NCBI GenBank assembly: GCA_946887085.1
Contig: CAMPKG010000202.1
Coordinates: 1-6,145 of the forward strand
From: an uncultured Sphingobacteriales bacterium
GTDB lineage: Bacteria > Bacteroidota > Bacteroidia > Chitinophagales > Chitinophagaceae
Reading direction: 5' to 3'
Length of the DNA: 6,145 nucleotides
Positions 1 through 5,844 of this stretch are shown here, one piece after another (position 1 is the first letter of the stretch; the number at the start of each line of letters is the position of its first letter). The translations under genes and the position numbers were made by a program. Below the pieces are notes generated by a model that saw only the letters and a list, made by a program, of their open reading frames with translations, did no database searches and had not been told where the DNA came from.

Positions 1-206
1 TTTTAAAGGTGAAACTATCCCTAAAGATATAGCGTATTTATCATATACACAATGTCAGATACGGATTTTTTCAGATTTCTTAGTCGGACATATGCGATCA
101 TCATACATTTGATAAATTCAATAAAAAGTAGTATATTTGTTGTTATTACTGCTTGGTGTGATGGAACCATAATGTCAAACCCGGCACGGTAACAACAAAA
201 ACTGTC
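1..206. other. AT-rich left flank without a convincing gene
   Basis: The plus-strand frame starting at base 2 stays open to a TGA at 110-112 (36 codons). It could be the C-terminal tail of a gene entering from the left, but an open stretch this short at a window edge is easily chance and its residues match nothing I know. A minus-strand reading at 21-338 is also open but has an unconvincing composition rich in Cys and His. The only structured signal is the promoter at 108-139, whose -33 box overlaps the possible TGA. Confidence 0.3.
108..139 (+). promoter_or_regulatory. Bacteroidota-type sigma-70 promoter
   Basis: TTTG at 108-111 is followed after 20 bases by TATATTTG at 132-139. This is an exact match to the -33 TTTG / -7 TAnnTTTG consensus known for the primary sigma factor of Bacteroidota, with normal spacing. 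Transcription would begin near 144-146, leaving a leader of about 60 nt before the ATG at 207. It is the best promoter match found in the window by eye. Confidence 0.5.
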
Positions 207-365
207 ATGAAAACAACAAGGGCAAAAAGAACAGTAAAGGATATGTTCCATACAACCCGCATGGGGCGCGCGTTCCGGGCCCCGGCGAGTGCATACCCGC
301 AGAAAAAATTCGGCCTTGCTCCCTTGAAAATTCAACAAATTTCAACAACACATACGAAAATATAA
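207..365 (+). CDS. Possible small basic protein, 52 aa, unknown function
   Basis: I do not recognise this ORF. It runs from the first in-frame ATG after a TGA at 159-161 to a TAA at 363-365 and lies about 60 nt downstream of a good promoter. The product has 12 Lys/Arg and one acidic residue (Asp12) in 52 residues, so it is strongly basic. It has no signal peptide or membrane segment. Its middle (RMGRAFRAPASAYP, about residues 18-31) is encoded by a GC-rich patch unlike the AT-rich flanks. Basic small proteins often bind nucleic acid or ribosomes, but nothing specific shows that here. The transcript could equally be a non-coding RNA. The opposite strand is also open (146-262, a hydrophobic 38-residue reading), so frame openness alone does not decide. 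The gene converges on the MazG-like gene 43 bp away. Confidence 0.35.
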   Translation: MKTTRAKRTVKDMFHTTRMGRAFRAPASAYPQKKFGLAPLKIQQISTTHTKI

Positions 366-408
366 AATCTAATACACTCTATCAATCAAACGATTTGCGA
401 TCTATGAA

Positions 409-750
409 CTATGGCTCATCTTTAAGCTTTTTGTTGTCGCGGTGCCGCTGTGCGTCCCTCCTGGTCTTTTTATCGAAGTTCTTTTGCAGGGCATCGGTAA
501 GGTCTACCCCGGTTTGGTTGGCCAGGCAAATAAGCACCCAGAGCACATCGGCCATCTCATCGGCAAGCTGCTTCTCCCTATCGCTTTCTTTAAAAGATTG
601 CTCCCCATATTGTCGGACCATGATGCGTGCCAGTTCCCCGGTTTCTTCCACAAGGATGCCGAGGTTGGTCAGCTCGTTGAAATATCTCACCCCCACCGTT
701 TTGATCCATTCATCTACTTTTTGCTGCGCTTCGCGTATTGTTAAATCCAT
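409..750 (-). CDS. MazG-like nucleotide pyrophosphohydrolase
   Basis: This 113-residue protein belongs to the all-alpha NTP pyrophosphatase (MazG-like) group. Members of the group hydrolyse NTPs or dNTPs to the monophosphate plus pyrophosphate, often as house-cleaning enzymes in the cytoplasm. The metal-binding pattern EExxE...ExxD is complete: Glu35, Glu36 and Glu39 (EETGE), then Glu65 and Asp68 (DEMADVLW), with a gap that fits the family. The length is that of a stand-alone single-domain enzyme, not the two-domain E. coli MazG. The C-terminal tail (from about residue 93) is highly charged. The ATG at 748-750 is the natural start because the helix begins directly after it; there is no Shine-Dalgarno sequence. 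The gene diverges from the MoxR gene across 169 bp and converges with the small ORF at 207-365. The substrate cannot be read from the sequence. Confidence 0.9.
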   Translation of the reverse strand: MDLTIREAQQKVDEWIKTVGVRYFNELTNLGILVEETGELARIMVRQYGEQSFKESDREKQLADEMADVLWVLICLANQTGVDLTDALQKNFDKKTRRDAQRHRDNKKLKDEP

Positions 751-919
751 TGTAAATTGTTTTTACCACAAACCTTCGCACAATGCCTTCTTTCAGACGA
801 AGTTATTTATACACAAGGCCCACAGCGATTTACATAAAAACTTAAAATTTTTGCTGTTGCCACACCGTATTTGTTTGTTTACACAAAATAATAGAACTTC
901 CCTCGTTATTTAAATAAAG

Positions 920-1882
920 ATGCAATACGCAACGGATATAGAAGCGGCAAACGCCCTCAAAGAAAAATTCCAGGAGATAAAATCTACGATCGGGAAAGTG
1001 ATAGTAGGCCAGGAAGAGGTGGTTAACAAACTTATCATCTCCATTTTATGCAACGGGCATAGCCTGCTGGTGGGCGTGCCGGGACTTGCAAAGACCCTGC
1101 TGGTAAAGACTATGGCCGACGTACTCGACCTTTCTTTCAAGCGCATCCAGTTCACCCCCGACCTGATGCCCAGCGATATAGTAGGCGCGGAAATACTGGA
1201 CGAATCAAGACATTTCCGCTTTATCAAGGGCCCGGTTTTCGCCAACATCGTACTGGCAGATGAGATCAACCGGACACCTCCAAAAACGCAGGCTGCCCTG
1301 CTGGAAGCTATGCAGGAGCGCAACATAACGGCAGGAGGAACGGTTTATAAGCTGCCCGCACCATTCTTCGTACTGGCTACGCAAAACCCGATAGAGCAGG
1401 AAGGCACCTATCCCCTGCCCGAGGCCCAGCTCGACAGGTTTATGTTCCAGATATGGGTGGACTATCCCAGCTTTGCTGAGGAAGTGAATATCGTGCGCAG
1501 CACTACGGGTGCACAGGCAACAGACCTGAGCAAGGTACTGGACGCAAACGATATCCTCTATTTCCAGGACCTGGTGCGCCGGGTGCCGGTACCAGACAAC
1601 GTCCTCGAATATGCCGTAGGGCTTGTTCAAAAAACACGTCCCGCCTCTGCAACCGCCCCGGCGATAGCCAAACAATATATTGCCTACGGCGCAGGGCCAC
1701 GCGCTTCGCAATATTTGGTATTGGGCGCCAAATGCTATGCGCTGCTGAATGGTAAATACTCCCCCGACATCGAGGACATACAAGCTATGGCAATGCCTGT
1801 GCTCCGGCACCGCGTGATCAGGAACTATAAGGCAGAAGCTGAGGGAATAACACAGGAATCTTTGATCAGCCAACTTCTGTAA
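920..1882 (+). CDS. MoxR-family AAA+ ATPase
   Basis: This 320-residue protein is a full-length MoxR ATPase, a hexameric AAA+ chaperone of the cytoplasm that usually acts with VWA-domain partners in maturing or assembling complexes. Walker A is GVPGLAKT (residues 52-59, Lys58), Walker B is VLADE (111-115), followed by the family-typical NRTPPKTQAALLEAMQE. Sensor 1 is in ATQNP (Asn156), the LDRF motif gives Arg173, and sensor 2 is in GPRASQ (Arg261). The C-terminal lid ends with LRHRVI and a short helix, as in homologues. No catalytic residue is missing. The ATG at 920 follows an AT-rich stretch with no Shine-Dalgarno sequence. The gene is followed after 3 bp by the DUF1569 gene, so the two are probably co-transcribed. 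The usual DUF58 and Bat/VWA genes are not downstream, and the opposite flank holds a MazG-like gene. Confidence 0.95.
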   Translation: MQYATDIEAANALKEKFQEIKSTIGKVIVGQEEVVNKLIISILCNGHSLLVGVPGLAKTLLVKTMADVLDLSFKRIQFTPDLMPSDIVGAEILDESRHFRFIKGPVFANIVLADEINRTPPKTQAALLEAMQERNITAGGTVYKLPAPFFVLATQNPIEQEGTYPLPEAQLDRFMFQIWVDYPSFAEEVNIVRSTTGAQATDLSKVLDANDILYFQDLVRRVPVPDNVLEYAVGLVQKTRPASATAPAIAKQYIAYGAGPRASQYLVLGAKCYALLNGKYSPDIEDIQAMAMPVLRHRVIRNYKAEAEGITQESLISQLL

Positions 1883-1885
1883 AAC

Positions 1886-2356
1886 ATGGAAAACATCAGT
1901 GATAAAGCCTTTTTTCTCAGGAACGACCTCATCGAACGCCTTAGAGGTATAGACCCTTCTACGAAACCATCGTGGGGCAAAATGAATGTTGTCCAGATGA
2001 TCGAACATATGAGCTACTCGCTCAGGCAGGCCAATGGCCGCGAAAGCTATGCCTGTGTAACGCCTGAGGAAAACCTGCCGAGGATGCAGGCGTTCCTGGT
2101 CAGCGAAAAACCTTTTAGGGAAAACACCCCGAACCAGTTGCTGCCGGATATGCCCGAACCACCGAAAAAGGCTACCGTGGAAGACGCCCTTGATGAGTTA
2201 AAAGACGAAATAGAGCATTTTTTCAAGGTGTTTGAAGAAGACCCGGAAAGATCGATCACCAACCCGTTTTTCGGGGACCTGGGCTACAATATGTGGGTGC
2301 AATTGCTGTATAAACATGCCTGGCACCACCTGAGGCAGTTCAATGTAAACGAATAA
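1886..2356 (+). CDS. DinB-like / DUF1569 family protein
   Basis: This 156-residue protein resembles the DUF1569 branch of the DinB/YfiT four-helix-bundle superfamily, whose members usually bind a divalent metal through three histidines. Candidate ligands are His41 (MIEHMSYS) and the C-terminal HxxxH formed by His144 and His148 (KHAWHHLRQF). His147 lies between them. The N-terminal motif around WGKMNVVQMIEHM is typical of the family. No signal peptide or membrane segment is present, so it should be cytoplasmic. The reaction is unknown; relatives include thiol-dependent transferases and isomerases, but nothing here points to one. It starts 3 bp after the MoxR stop codon, implying translational coupling, and is the last gene before the terminator at 2361-2378. 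Its functional link to MoxR is inferred from position only. Confidence 0.8.
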   Translation: MENISDKAFFLRNDLIERLRGIDPSTKPSWGKMNVVQMIEHMSYSLRQANGRESYACVTPEENLPRMQAFLVSEKPFRENTPNQLLPDMPEPPKKATVEDALDELKDEIEHFFKVFEEDPERSITNPFFGDLGYNMWVQLLYKHAWHHLRQFNVNE

Positions 2357-2390
2357 AAAAAGCCACCGGAAGGTGGCTGTATATTTTTGA
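2354..2390. terminator. Bidirectional intrinsic terminator
   Basis: A perfect 7-bp stem, AGCCACC (2361-2367) with GGTGGCT (2372-2378), is closed by a GGAA tetraloop of the stable GNRA class. An A-run (2355-2361) precedes it and a T-rich stretch (to 2388) follows, so it can end transcription in both directions. It lies immediately after the DUF1569 stop codon and 26 bp beyond the end of the convergent lipoprotein gene. Confidence 0.8.
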
Positions 2391-2403
2391 GTAATGATGA
2401 GAA

Positions 2404-2850
2404 CTATTTTATGTGATTCGTACCATCCGTCTCACTCACCTCGATAAAAGTGTTGTAGACAAGCTGGCTTGTGTCGACAACAGTAAATGTTGCCGAGCCT
2501 ACAACTTCCATGTTCACCTTGGGAGCGGGATCAAAGCCCTTCGCATAAAGGAAATAGTTCCCCTGCGCAAGGCTGTCGAAGCTGGCCACCGGGACATTGT
2601 TTTTGAGCTCTACCGCGGCAGAATCGTCAAACTTGTTGTCGGCTTTGGGATATACCAGCGAATTGTACCGAATGTACACGGTAGCCGTGGTGATGTTAAC
2701 ACCGTGGTGCCGGGGTGTTATGTTGAGCGTCATCTTGCCGGTTTTGCCGCCAACCGGCGCCGGAGCGGGTTCTACAATATCGTTCTCCCTGGTGCAACTT
2801 GCTGCCAGTGACAATAAAAGCAATCCTGCGGCTACTTGTAACTTATGCAT
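2404..2850 (-). CDS. Putative lipoprotein of unknown function
   Basis: The 148-residue product begins with a lipoprotein signal peptide: a short basic start (MHK), a Leu-rich core (residues 9-15) and a lipobox LAASC giving lipidated Cys19. Mature residues TREND place acidic residues near the lipid, loosely like the surface-export signals of some Bacteroidota lipoproteins, but the match is weak. After a Pro-rich linker (about 26-34), alternating hydrophobic residues from 39 to 138 suggest a beta-sandwich domain. The segment GNYFLYAKGFDP (97-108) recalls carboxypeptidase-regulatory or Ig-like folds. No enzymatic motif is visible. It is convergent with the MoxR-DUF1569 unit and shares its terminator, and it is divergent from the lipoprotein gene at 2999. 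I cannot assign a function. Confidence 0.75.
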   Translation of the reverse strand: MHKLQVAAGLLLLSLAASCTRENDIVEPAPAPVGGKTGKMTLNITPRHHGVNITTATVYIRYNSLVYPKADNKFDDSAAVELKNNVPVASFDSLAQGNYFLYAKGFDPAPKVNMEVVGSATFTVVDTSQLVYNTFIEVSETDGTNHIK

Positions 2851-2867
2851 AATGCTCTAAGATAGAA

Positions 2868-2875
2868 TATGTTTG
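2868..2875 (+). promoter_or_regulatory. Possible -7 element upstream of the 2999 lipoprotein gene
   Basis: TATGTTTG matches TAnnTTTG exactly, but no TTG lies 17-23 bases upstream, so it may be inactive or need an activator. It would give a leader of about 117 nt. A second exact match, TAGCTTTG (2985-2992), ends 6 bases before the chosen ATG and also lacks a -33 box. Confidence 0.25.
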
Positions 2876-2882
2876 GATTTTT

Positions 2883-2913
2883 CAAAATAGCAGGGCGTAA
2901 AAAAGTACAAAAA
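2883..2913 (-). promoter_or_regulatory. Possible promoter for the minus-strand lipoprotein gene
   Basis: Read on the minus strand, TTTTTG (2913-2908) is followed after 18 bases by TATTTTG (2889-2883). The -7 box is one base shorter than the TAnnTTTG consensus. Transcription would begin near 2876-2879, about 26-29 nt before the ATG at 2850. Confidence 0.35.
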
Positions 2914-2998
2914 CATGGCTGGTTCGCGTTGTATTAAGACGATAAATATGACAAACAGATTATTTTTAAGACGGCGATGCAGGGTAGCTTTGTCCCGG

Positions 2999-3496
2999 AT
3001 GACAGGTAAAAGATCGCTTTGGATAATACTTTGGTTAGCAGCCGCTAGCTTCATTTCGGCCTGCTGTAAAAAGAAAGTCTATTGCACAGCTGAAAACCTC
3101 AAGATCGCGATAGCAGGCCATGTACGCTTTGATGTACGCACCATCACGGTGAAAAAGTACAAGATCGGCGAATTCAACAAAGCCCTGGACTCTACAATTT
3201 TCACCTATACAGGCACCAAACCTGTTATTATAGGCAAAAGGGACACTCTTTATTTCACGGAATACACCTCAACATCCGCAACGTTGCTGGGTATTACCCA
3301 AGGCTTCGACTGGAATGTCTACATCCCCTCTCTTCGAGAAAACTACCGGATCTCAAAACTTACCGACCAGGGCCATTTGTCGGAAAAGGTAAAATGTGGC
3401 GATAATGACGCTACCTGCACAAACCCGCTTGCGCATTTTGTAGTCAATGAGGTTTGGACCGATGGCAACCAGCTATGGATCAGTAAAAAGCCATAG
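2999..3496 (+). CDS. Putative lipoprotein of unknown function
   Basis: An in-frame ATG at 2915 would give 193 residues. The ATG at 2999 is preferred because it starts a clean lipoprotein signal peptide: MTGKR, a hydrophobic core (residues 7-19) and lipobox ISAC with lipidated Cys22. The resulting product has 165 residues. The mature end CCKKKVYC has the look of many small Bacteroidota lipoproteins. The rest is rich in beta-prone residues, with Cys29, Cys133 and Cys140 able to form disulfides in the periplasm or on the outer membrane. No catalytic motif is seen. The gene is divergent from the lipoprotein gene at 2404-2850, so the two may share a control region, and it is followed after about 160 bp by the hairpin at 3654-3679. 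Function is unknown; confidence is in the gene and its export, with the exact start less certain. Confidence 0.75.
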   Translation: MTGKRSLWIILWLAAASFISACCKKKVYCTAENLKIAIAGHVRFDVRTITVKKYKIGEFNKALDSTIFTYTGTKPVIIGKRDTLYFTEYTSTSATLLGITQGFDWNVYIPSLRENYRISKLTDQGHLSEKVKCGDNDATCTNPLAHFVVNEVWTDGNQLWISKKP

Positions 3497-3523
3497 CCCG
3501 GCATAGTGCAATTTTGTTAATCG

Positions 3524-3535
3524 CTCGTTAACGAG
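3524..3535. repeat. 12-bp perfect palindrome, possible operator
   Basis: CTCGTTAACGAG is a perfect palindrome 28 bp after the lipoprotein stop codon, in non-coding DNA. It has no T-run after it, so it is not a terminator. It could be a dimer-binding site or chance. Confidence 0.25.
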
Positions 3536-3653
3536 TTGTAAAGCTACGGTTAAGTGGTCTCAAATATTTGGAAAGGCACCCTTCATTTTGAAATTTGTAA
3601 CGGCGATTGCACTGCAGTTGTTTCAAACACGGTTCTTTTTCATGCATAATAAT

Positions 3654-3685
3654 GAAGGCTCCTTTGGCGGGGAGCCTTCTCTTTT
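3654..3685 (+). terminator. Intrinsic terminator, plus strand
   Basis: A perfect 9-bp GC-rich stem, GAAGGCTCC (3654-3662) with GGAGCCTTC (3671-3679), has an 8-nt loop and is followed by TCTTTT. It could end the transcript of the lipoprotein gene at 2999-3496 or of a short RNA made in the gap after it. Confidence 0.7.
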
Positions 3686-3722
3686 AACAAAAAGGAGGTG
3701 GAATTTCCACGTCCTTTTTGTT
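3686..3722. terminator. Large hairpin, probable bidirectional terminator
   Basis: An 11-bp perfect outer stem, AACAAAAAGGA (3686-3696) with TCCTTTTTGTT (3712-3722), encloses a G-G mismatch and an inner stem GTGG/CCAC (3698-3701 with 3707-3710). Either strand presents a run of five T in its 3' arm. It lies 16 bp beyond the end of the minus-strand gene at 3739-4554, so it probably ends that transcript and backs up the plus-strand hairpin beside it. Confidence 0.65.
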
Positions 3723-3738
3723 GTTATTAAATCCCTGG

Positions 3739-4554
3739 TTAACGGCGACGTGCCACATTGTTCAAGGTGTTGTAGTTAACCTTGCTTGCGCTCGTTGTCG
3801 TTTCGCCATTCTGCATTTTCTTAAGTGTTTTACGATCCACATCGATGTACACTGTTTTCACAGGATAAGCAGCGTCTTGTGTAGCTACCGGAATATCATC
3901 GATGTTTTCTTCGCTCAGCAATACTGTTTCAGTGCCGTCCATATCATCACACTTCTTGCACCATGCACATTCCTGATCTTTAGCTCTTGCCACAACGCGC
4001 ACTTTCATTTTACCTTTACCAGAGAAGTCGGTAATCACTGTTTCGCGCTCAACGACACTCACACGTTCAGGATTAGCATAGTGGAATGAGTTACCACAAG
4101 CTGAAAGGAAATAAAGATCTTTGTCAGTATCATCTCCATCTATTACCCATGCAGGCACACTGGTTTGGTTGGGCAGGGTAAGCATAGCGTATCTGTAATT
4201 GTTATCACCATCACCCATCACACCAATAGCACCATAAGGTAAGCTGGCAGATTGCACATCGCCACGCTCAAAATCCGAGTCCATTACACCACCTTCGTAA
4301 CCGAGGGAGTTGAACAGAGCGTTCAGCTCAGAGGCGTACATTGGATTGTCGGCCAGCGCCCTCAGTTGATCATATACCTGTCCTGCATCATTGAGGTGAC
4401 GCAATGCAGGGAATTGCGGATCGCGGCCCAGTACTGTAACAGTGGCTGGAGTCTTATCAGTAGGTACTGTAAATATTACGTGGTTCGTAGTACTTTGCGC
4501 CAAAGCAGCCAGGCTGTTAATTCCGATCATAAAGATTAAAGCAAACTTTTTCAT
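3739..4554 (-). CDS. Secreted protein of unknown function with a CxxCxxC motif
   Basis: The 271-residue product starts with a standard signal peptide (MKKFALIFMIG..., likely cleaved after LAALA or at Gln20), so it is exported to the periplasm or beyond. The mature part contains acidic, Asp-rich loops (GDGDN at 114-118 and DGDDTDKD at 139-146) that could bind calcium, an SACGN motif with Cys153, and Cys196, Cys199 and Cys202 in the spacing CxxCxxC. Four cysteines could form disulfides or hold a metal. The C-terminus is Thr/Ser/Asn-rich and ends in Arg-Arg-Arg, with no sorting domain of the Por type evident. The family is not one I recognise. The start is well supported by the signal peptide. 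The gene is transcribed alone: it is divergent from the barrel gene at 4751 and closed by the hairpin at 3686-3722. Confidence 0.8.
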   Translation of the reverse strand: MKKFALIFMIGINSLAALAQSTTNHVIFTVPTDKTPATVTVLGRDPQFPALRHLNDAGQVYDQLRALADNPMYASELNALFNSLGYEGGVMDSDFERGDVQSASLPYGAIGVMGDGDNNYRYAMLTLPNQTSVPAWVIDGDDTDKDLYFLSACGNSFHYANPERVSVVERETVITDFSGKGKMKVRVVARAKDQECAWCKKCDDMDGTETVLLSEENIDDIPVATQDAAYPVKTVYIDVDRKTLKKMQNGETTTSASKVNYNTLNNVARRR

Positions 4555-4750
4555 AATTCTTCGTTTTTAGCGTTATCACATACTTTCAGCTAGGACTTAA
4601 CAAAAACATGCCAGCCTAAAAATGCCAAACTGTGAAACGCAGGCCAGACAATGACTTAAAGGTGCTTGATCCGTCACCGAAGTCTTTCTTATTCTTCAAC
4701 TTATGGAGCTTCATGGGCAAAATTGTCCTTCGATTGCCTATTTTAGCAGG

Positions 4751-5455
4751 ATGATGCGAATTTGGTTTGTCTTAACATATTTCCTTTGCCTGAGTGTACG
4801 CCCGGCTTCCGCCCAGATGGCGTTGGGCCTTGGGGGACAAGTGGACTTTCCCCTGATGTTCAATGCCAATGTAGGCAGCTACAATCATGCTTTAGGAGCT
4901 TTCGGACCGAGAATAAGCCTCAGCTATTTTCCACAAAACAGTACATTTTACCCATCCATTTCGGTAAACACCGCTTCAATCGAATTACCACTGGCAAAGC
5001 TCAACAATGGCCTCGTAGTTAATCTGCGCTTCTTCCAGGCGGCTGCAACGATATGGGCTAACAGCAGAAAAACGTTTAACAAGGGAGAACTGCATTACGG
5101 GCTTGGTATTGGTGCCTCATATTTAAGTAGCCGGGATGTTGTGCTTACCGGCCCGTCCGAAAATGTTACCGCCACTATGTTGAACTCATCAGAAAAAGCT
5201 ACGGTAACGCCAAATTTCAACCTGATGACGGAATACTGCTTTCCCATCTCAACCGAAAAGCCATTGTGGCTTGGATTGGCCGCAAAACTTCAGTATATGT
5301 ACTTTTTTGACAATACTGTTCAATATAGTGTTGAGATCAAGGACAACCACTTCGGTCCCTTACCCACAGTTTCAGCTCCTTTACAAGGTCATCTCTTAAA
5401 TCCGGGCGGTCTCCTCTCATTATACTACAGGTTTGGAGCGTCGAAGAAATACTGA
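4751..5455 (+). CDS. Putative outer-membrane beta-barrel protein
   Basis: An in-frame ATG at 4703 exists, but the two adjacent ATGs at 4751 and 4754 start a signal peptide directly (MMRIWFVLTYFLCLSV), cleaved at ASA-Gln (residues 20-22). This gives a 234-residue precursor. The mature protein alternates hydrophobic and polar residues throughout, with repeated Gly/aromatic strands (LGLGGQVDF, ISLSYF, LHYGLGIGASYL, LAAKLQYMYFF). The last strand is rich in aromatics (LLSLYYRF, 221-228), followed by a short polar tail. This pattern fits a small outer-membrane barrel of about 8-10 strands, as in Bacteroidota OmpA-like or PorT-like barrels, though no specific family is recognised. A 44-bp gap with no terminator separates it from the membrane-protein gene at 5500, so the two may be co-transcribed. 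Confidence 0.7.
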   Translation: MMRIWFVLTYFLCLSVRPASAQMALGLGGQVDFPLMFNANVGSYNHALGAFGPRISLSYFPQNSTFYPSISVNTASIELPLAKLNNGLVVNLRFFQAAATIWANSRKTFNKGELHYGLGIGASYLSSRDVVLTGPSENVTATMLNSSEKATVTPNFNLMTEYCFPISTEKPLWLGLAAKLQYMYFFDNTVQYSVEIKDNHFGPLPTVSAPLQGHLLNPGGLLSLYYRFGASKKY

Positions 5456-5499
5456 GGTAGACCTGTAGTGAAAGTTGACGTGATTTTTTATCTTTAAGT

Positions 5500-5807
5500 A
5501 TGACCTCGAGAAGAAAGCCGGGCCTTTCATTCCCTGGCGTTTCCGGCAACTTCAGGAATTCCGTCAATAAAACCGGTAGTAAGACACCGGTTCTCACCGG
5601 AATCATTTTCATTGCCGGAGGATTATTATCAAGCTATGTCGGCAGTATACAGATACTGCGTTTATTAATCTCGTCGGAGGTCCTGCAGCGATATTCATCG
5701 GTATTTTGATCCTTGTAAAAGCAGGATCACAAAACCGAAAAAAACGTAGACAAAAGCAACAGAGCCGCACCCATAATTCATTTATGTGGTCATCCGACCA
5801 AGGTTAA
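5500..5807 (+). pseudogene. Small two-helix membrane protein gene with a one-base frameshift
   Basis: The ATG at 5500 opens a frame encoding a basic N-terminus (MTSRRK), then a first membrane segment (VLTGIIFIAGGLLSSYVGS, residues 31-49). In this frame the protein runs into a poor sequence and stops at 5707-5709. The frame one base back continues with YTDTAF, a second membrane segment starting at 5661 (FINLVGGPAAIFIGILILV) and a very basic tail (RKKRRQK), ending at a TAA at 5805-5807. Joining the two frames near 5646 gives a sensible protein of about 102 residues with two helices and a positive cytoplasmic tail. One base appears to be missing. I see no slippery heptamer, so programmed frameshifting is unlikely; a real mutation or a sequencing error is more likely. 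Function unknown. TATCTTTA (5489-5496) is a near match to a -7 box. Confidence 0.55.
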
Positions 5808-5831
5808 CACTATTAGTAAGCAGTCAATTAT

Positions 5832-5839
5832 TATGTTTG
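5832..5839 (+). promoter_or_regulatory. Possible -7 element of the TPR lipoprotein gene
   Basis: TATGTTTG is an exact TAnnTTTG match that ends 5 bases before the ATG at 5845. Transcription from it would begin at or next to the start codon, giving an almost leaderless mRNA. No TTG is present 17-23 bases upstream, which weakens it. Confidence 0.3.
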
Positions 5840-5844
5840 CATTC

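Noticed and set aside
146..262. Minus-strand 38-codon ORF reading as a single hydrophobic helix, too short for usual gene calls
   Set aside because: It is the exact antisense of the Lys/Thr-rich plus-strand ORF at 207-365, and AAA/ACA codons read backwards as Phe and Val-like residues. The promoter found at 108-139 faces the other strand and none was seen for this one.
21..338. 105-codon minus-strand ORF
   Set aside because: Its composition (Cys, His and Phe clusters) is unlike a real protein, it shows no domain, and it crosses the GC-rich patch and the plus-strand promoter.
840..919. TTG and TATTTGTTTG as a promoter for the MoxR gene
   Set aside because: The spacing inside the -7 box does not fit TAnnTTTG and the -33 distance is too short, so no promoter is called there.
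1205..2008. 267-codon ORF antisense to the MoxR and DUF1569 genes
   Set aside because: It is a shadow of the strongly supported MoxR frame, crosses the gene junction and has no recognisable domain.
2413..2811. 132-codon plus-strand ORF over the minus-strand lipoprotein gene
   Set aside because: The minus-strand frame has a lipoprotein signal peptide and beta-domain composition; this frame has neither.
3691..3700. Perfect Shine-Dalgarno-like AAAGGAGGTG
   Set aside because: It is part of the large hairpin stem, no start codon lies at a suitable distance, and Bacteroidota rarely use such sites.
3588..3779. 63-codon plus-strand ORF in the gap after 3496
   Set aside because: It passes through both terminator hairpins and into the end of the convergent gene, so it cannot be a normal coding region.
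3737..3781. Inverted repeat GGTTAAC / GTTAACC around the stop of the minus-strand gene
   Set aside because: Seven-base arms with a 31-base spacer inside coding sequence are expected by chance, and no T-run follows.
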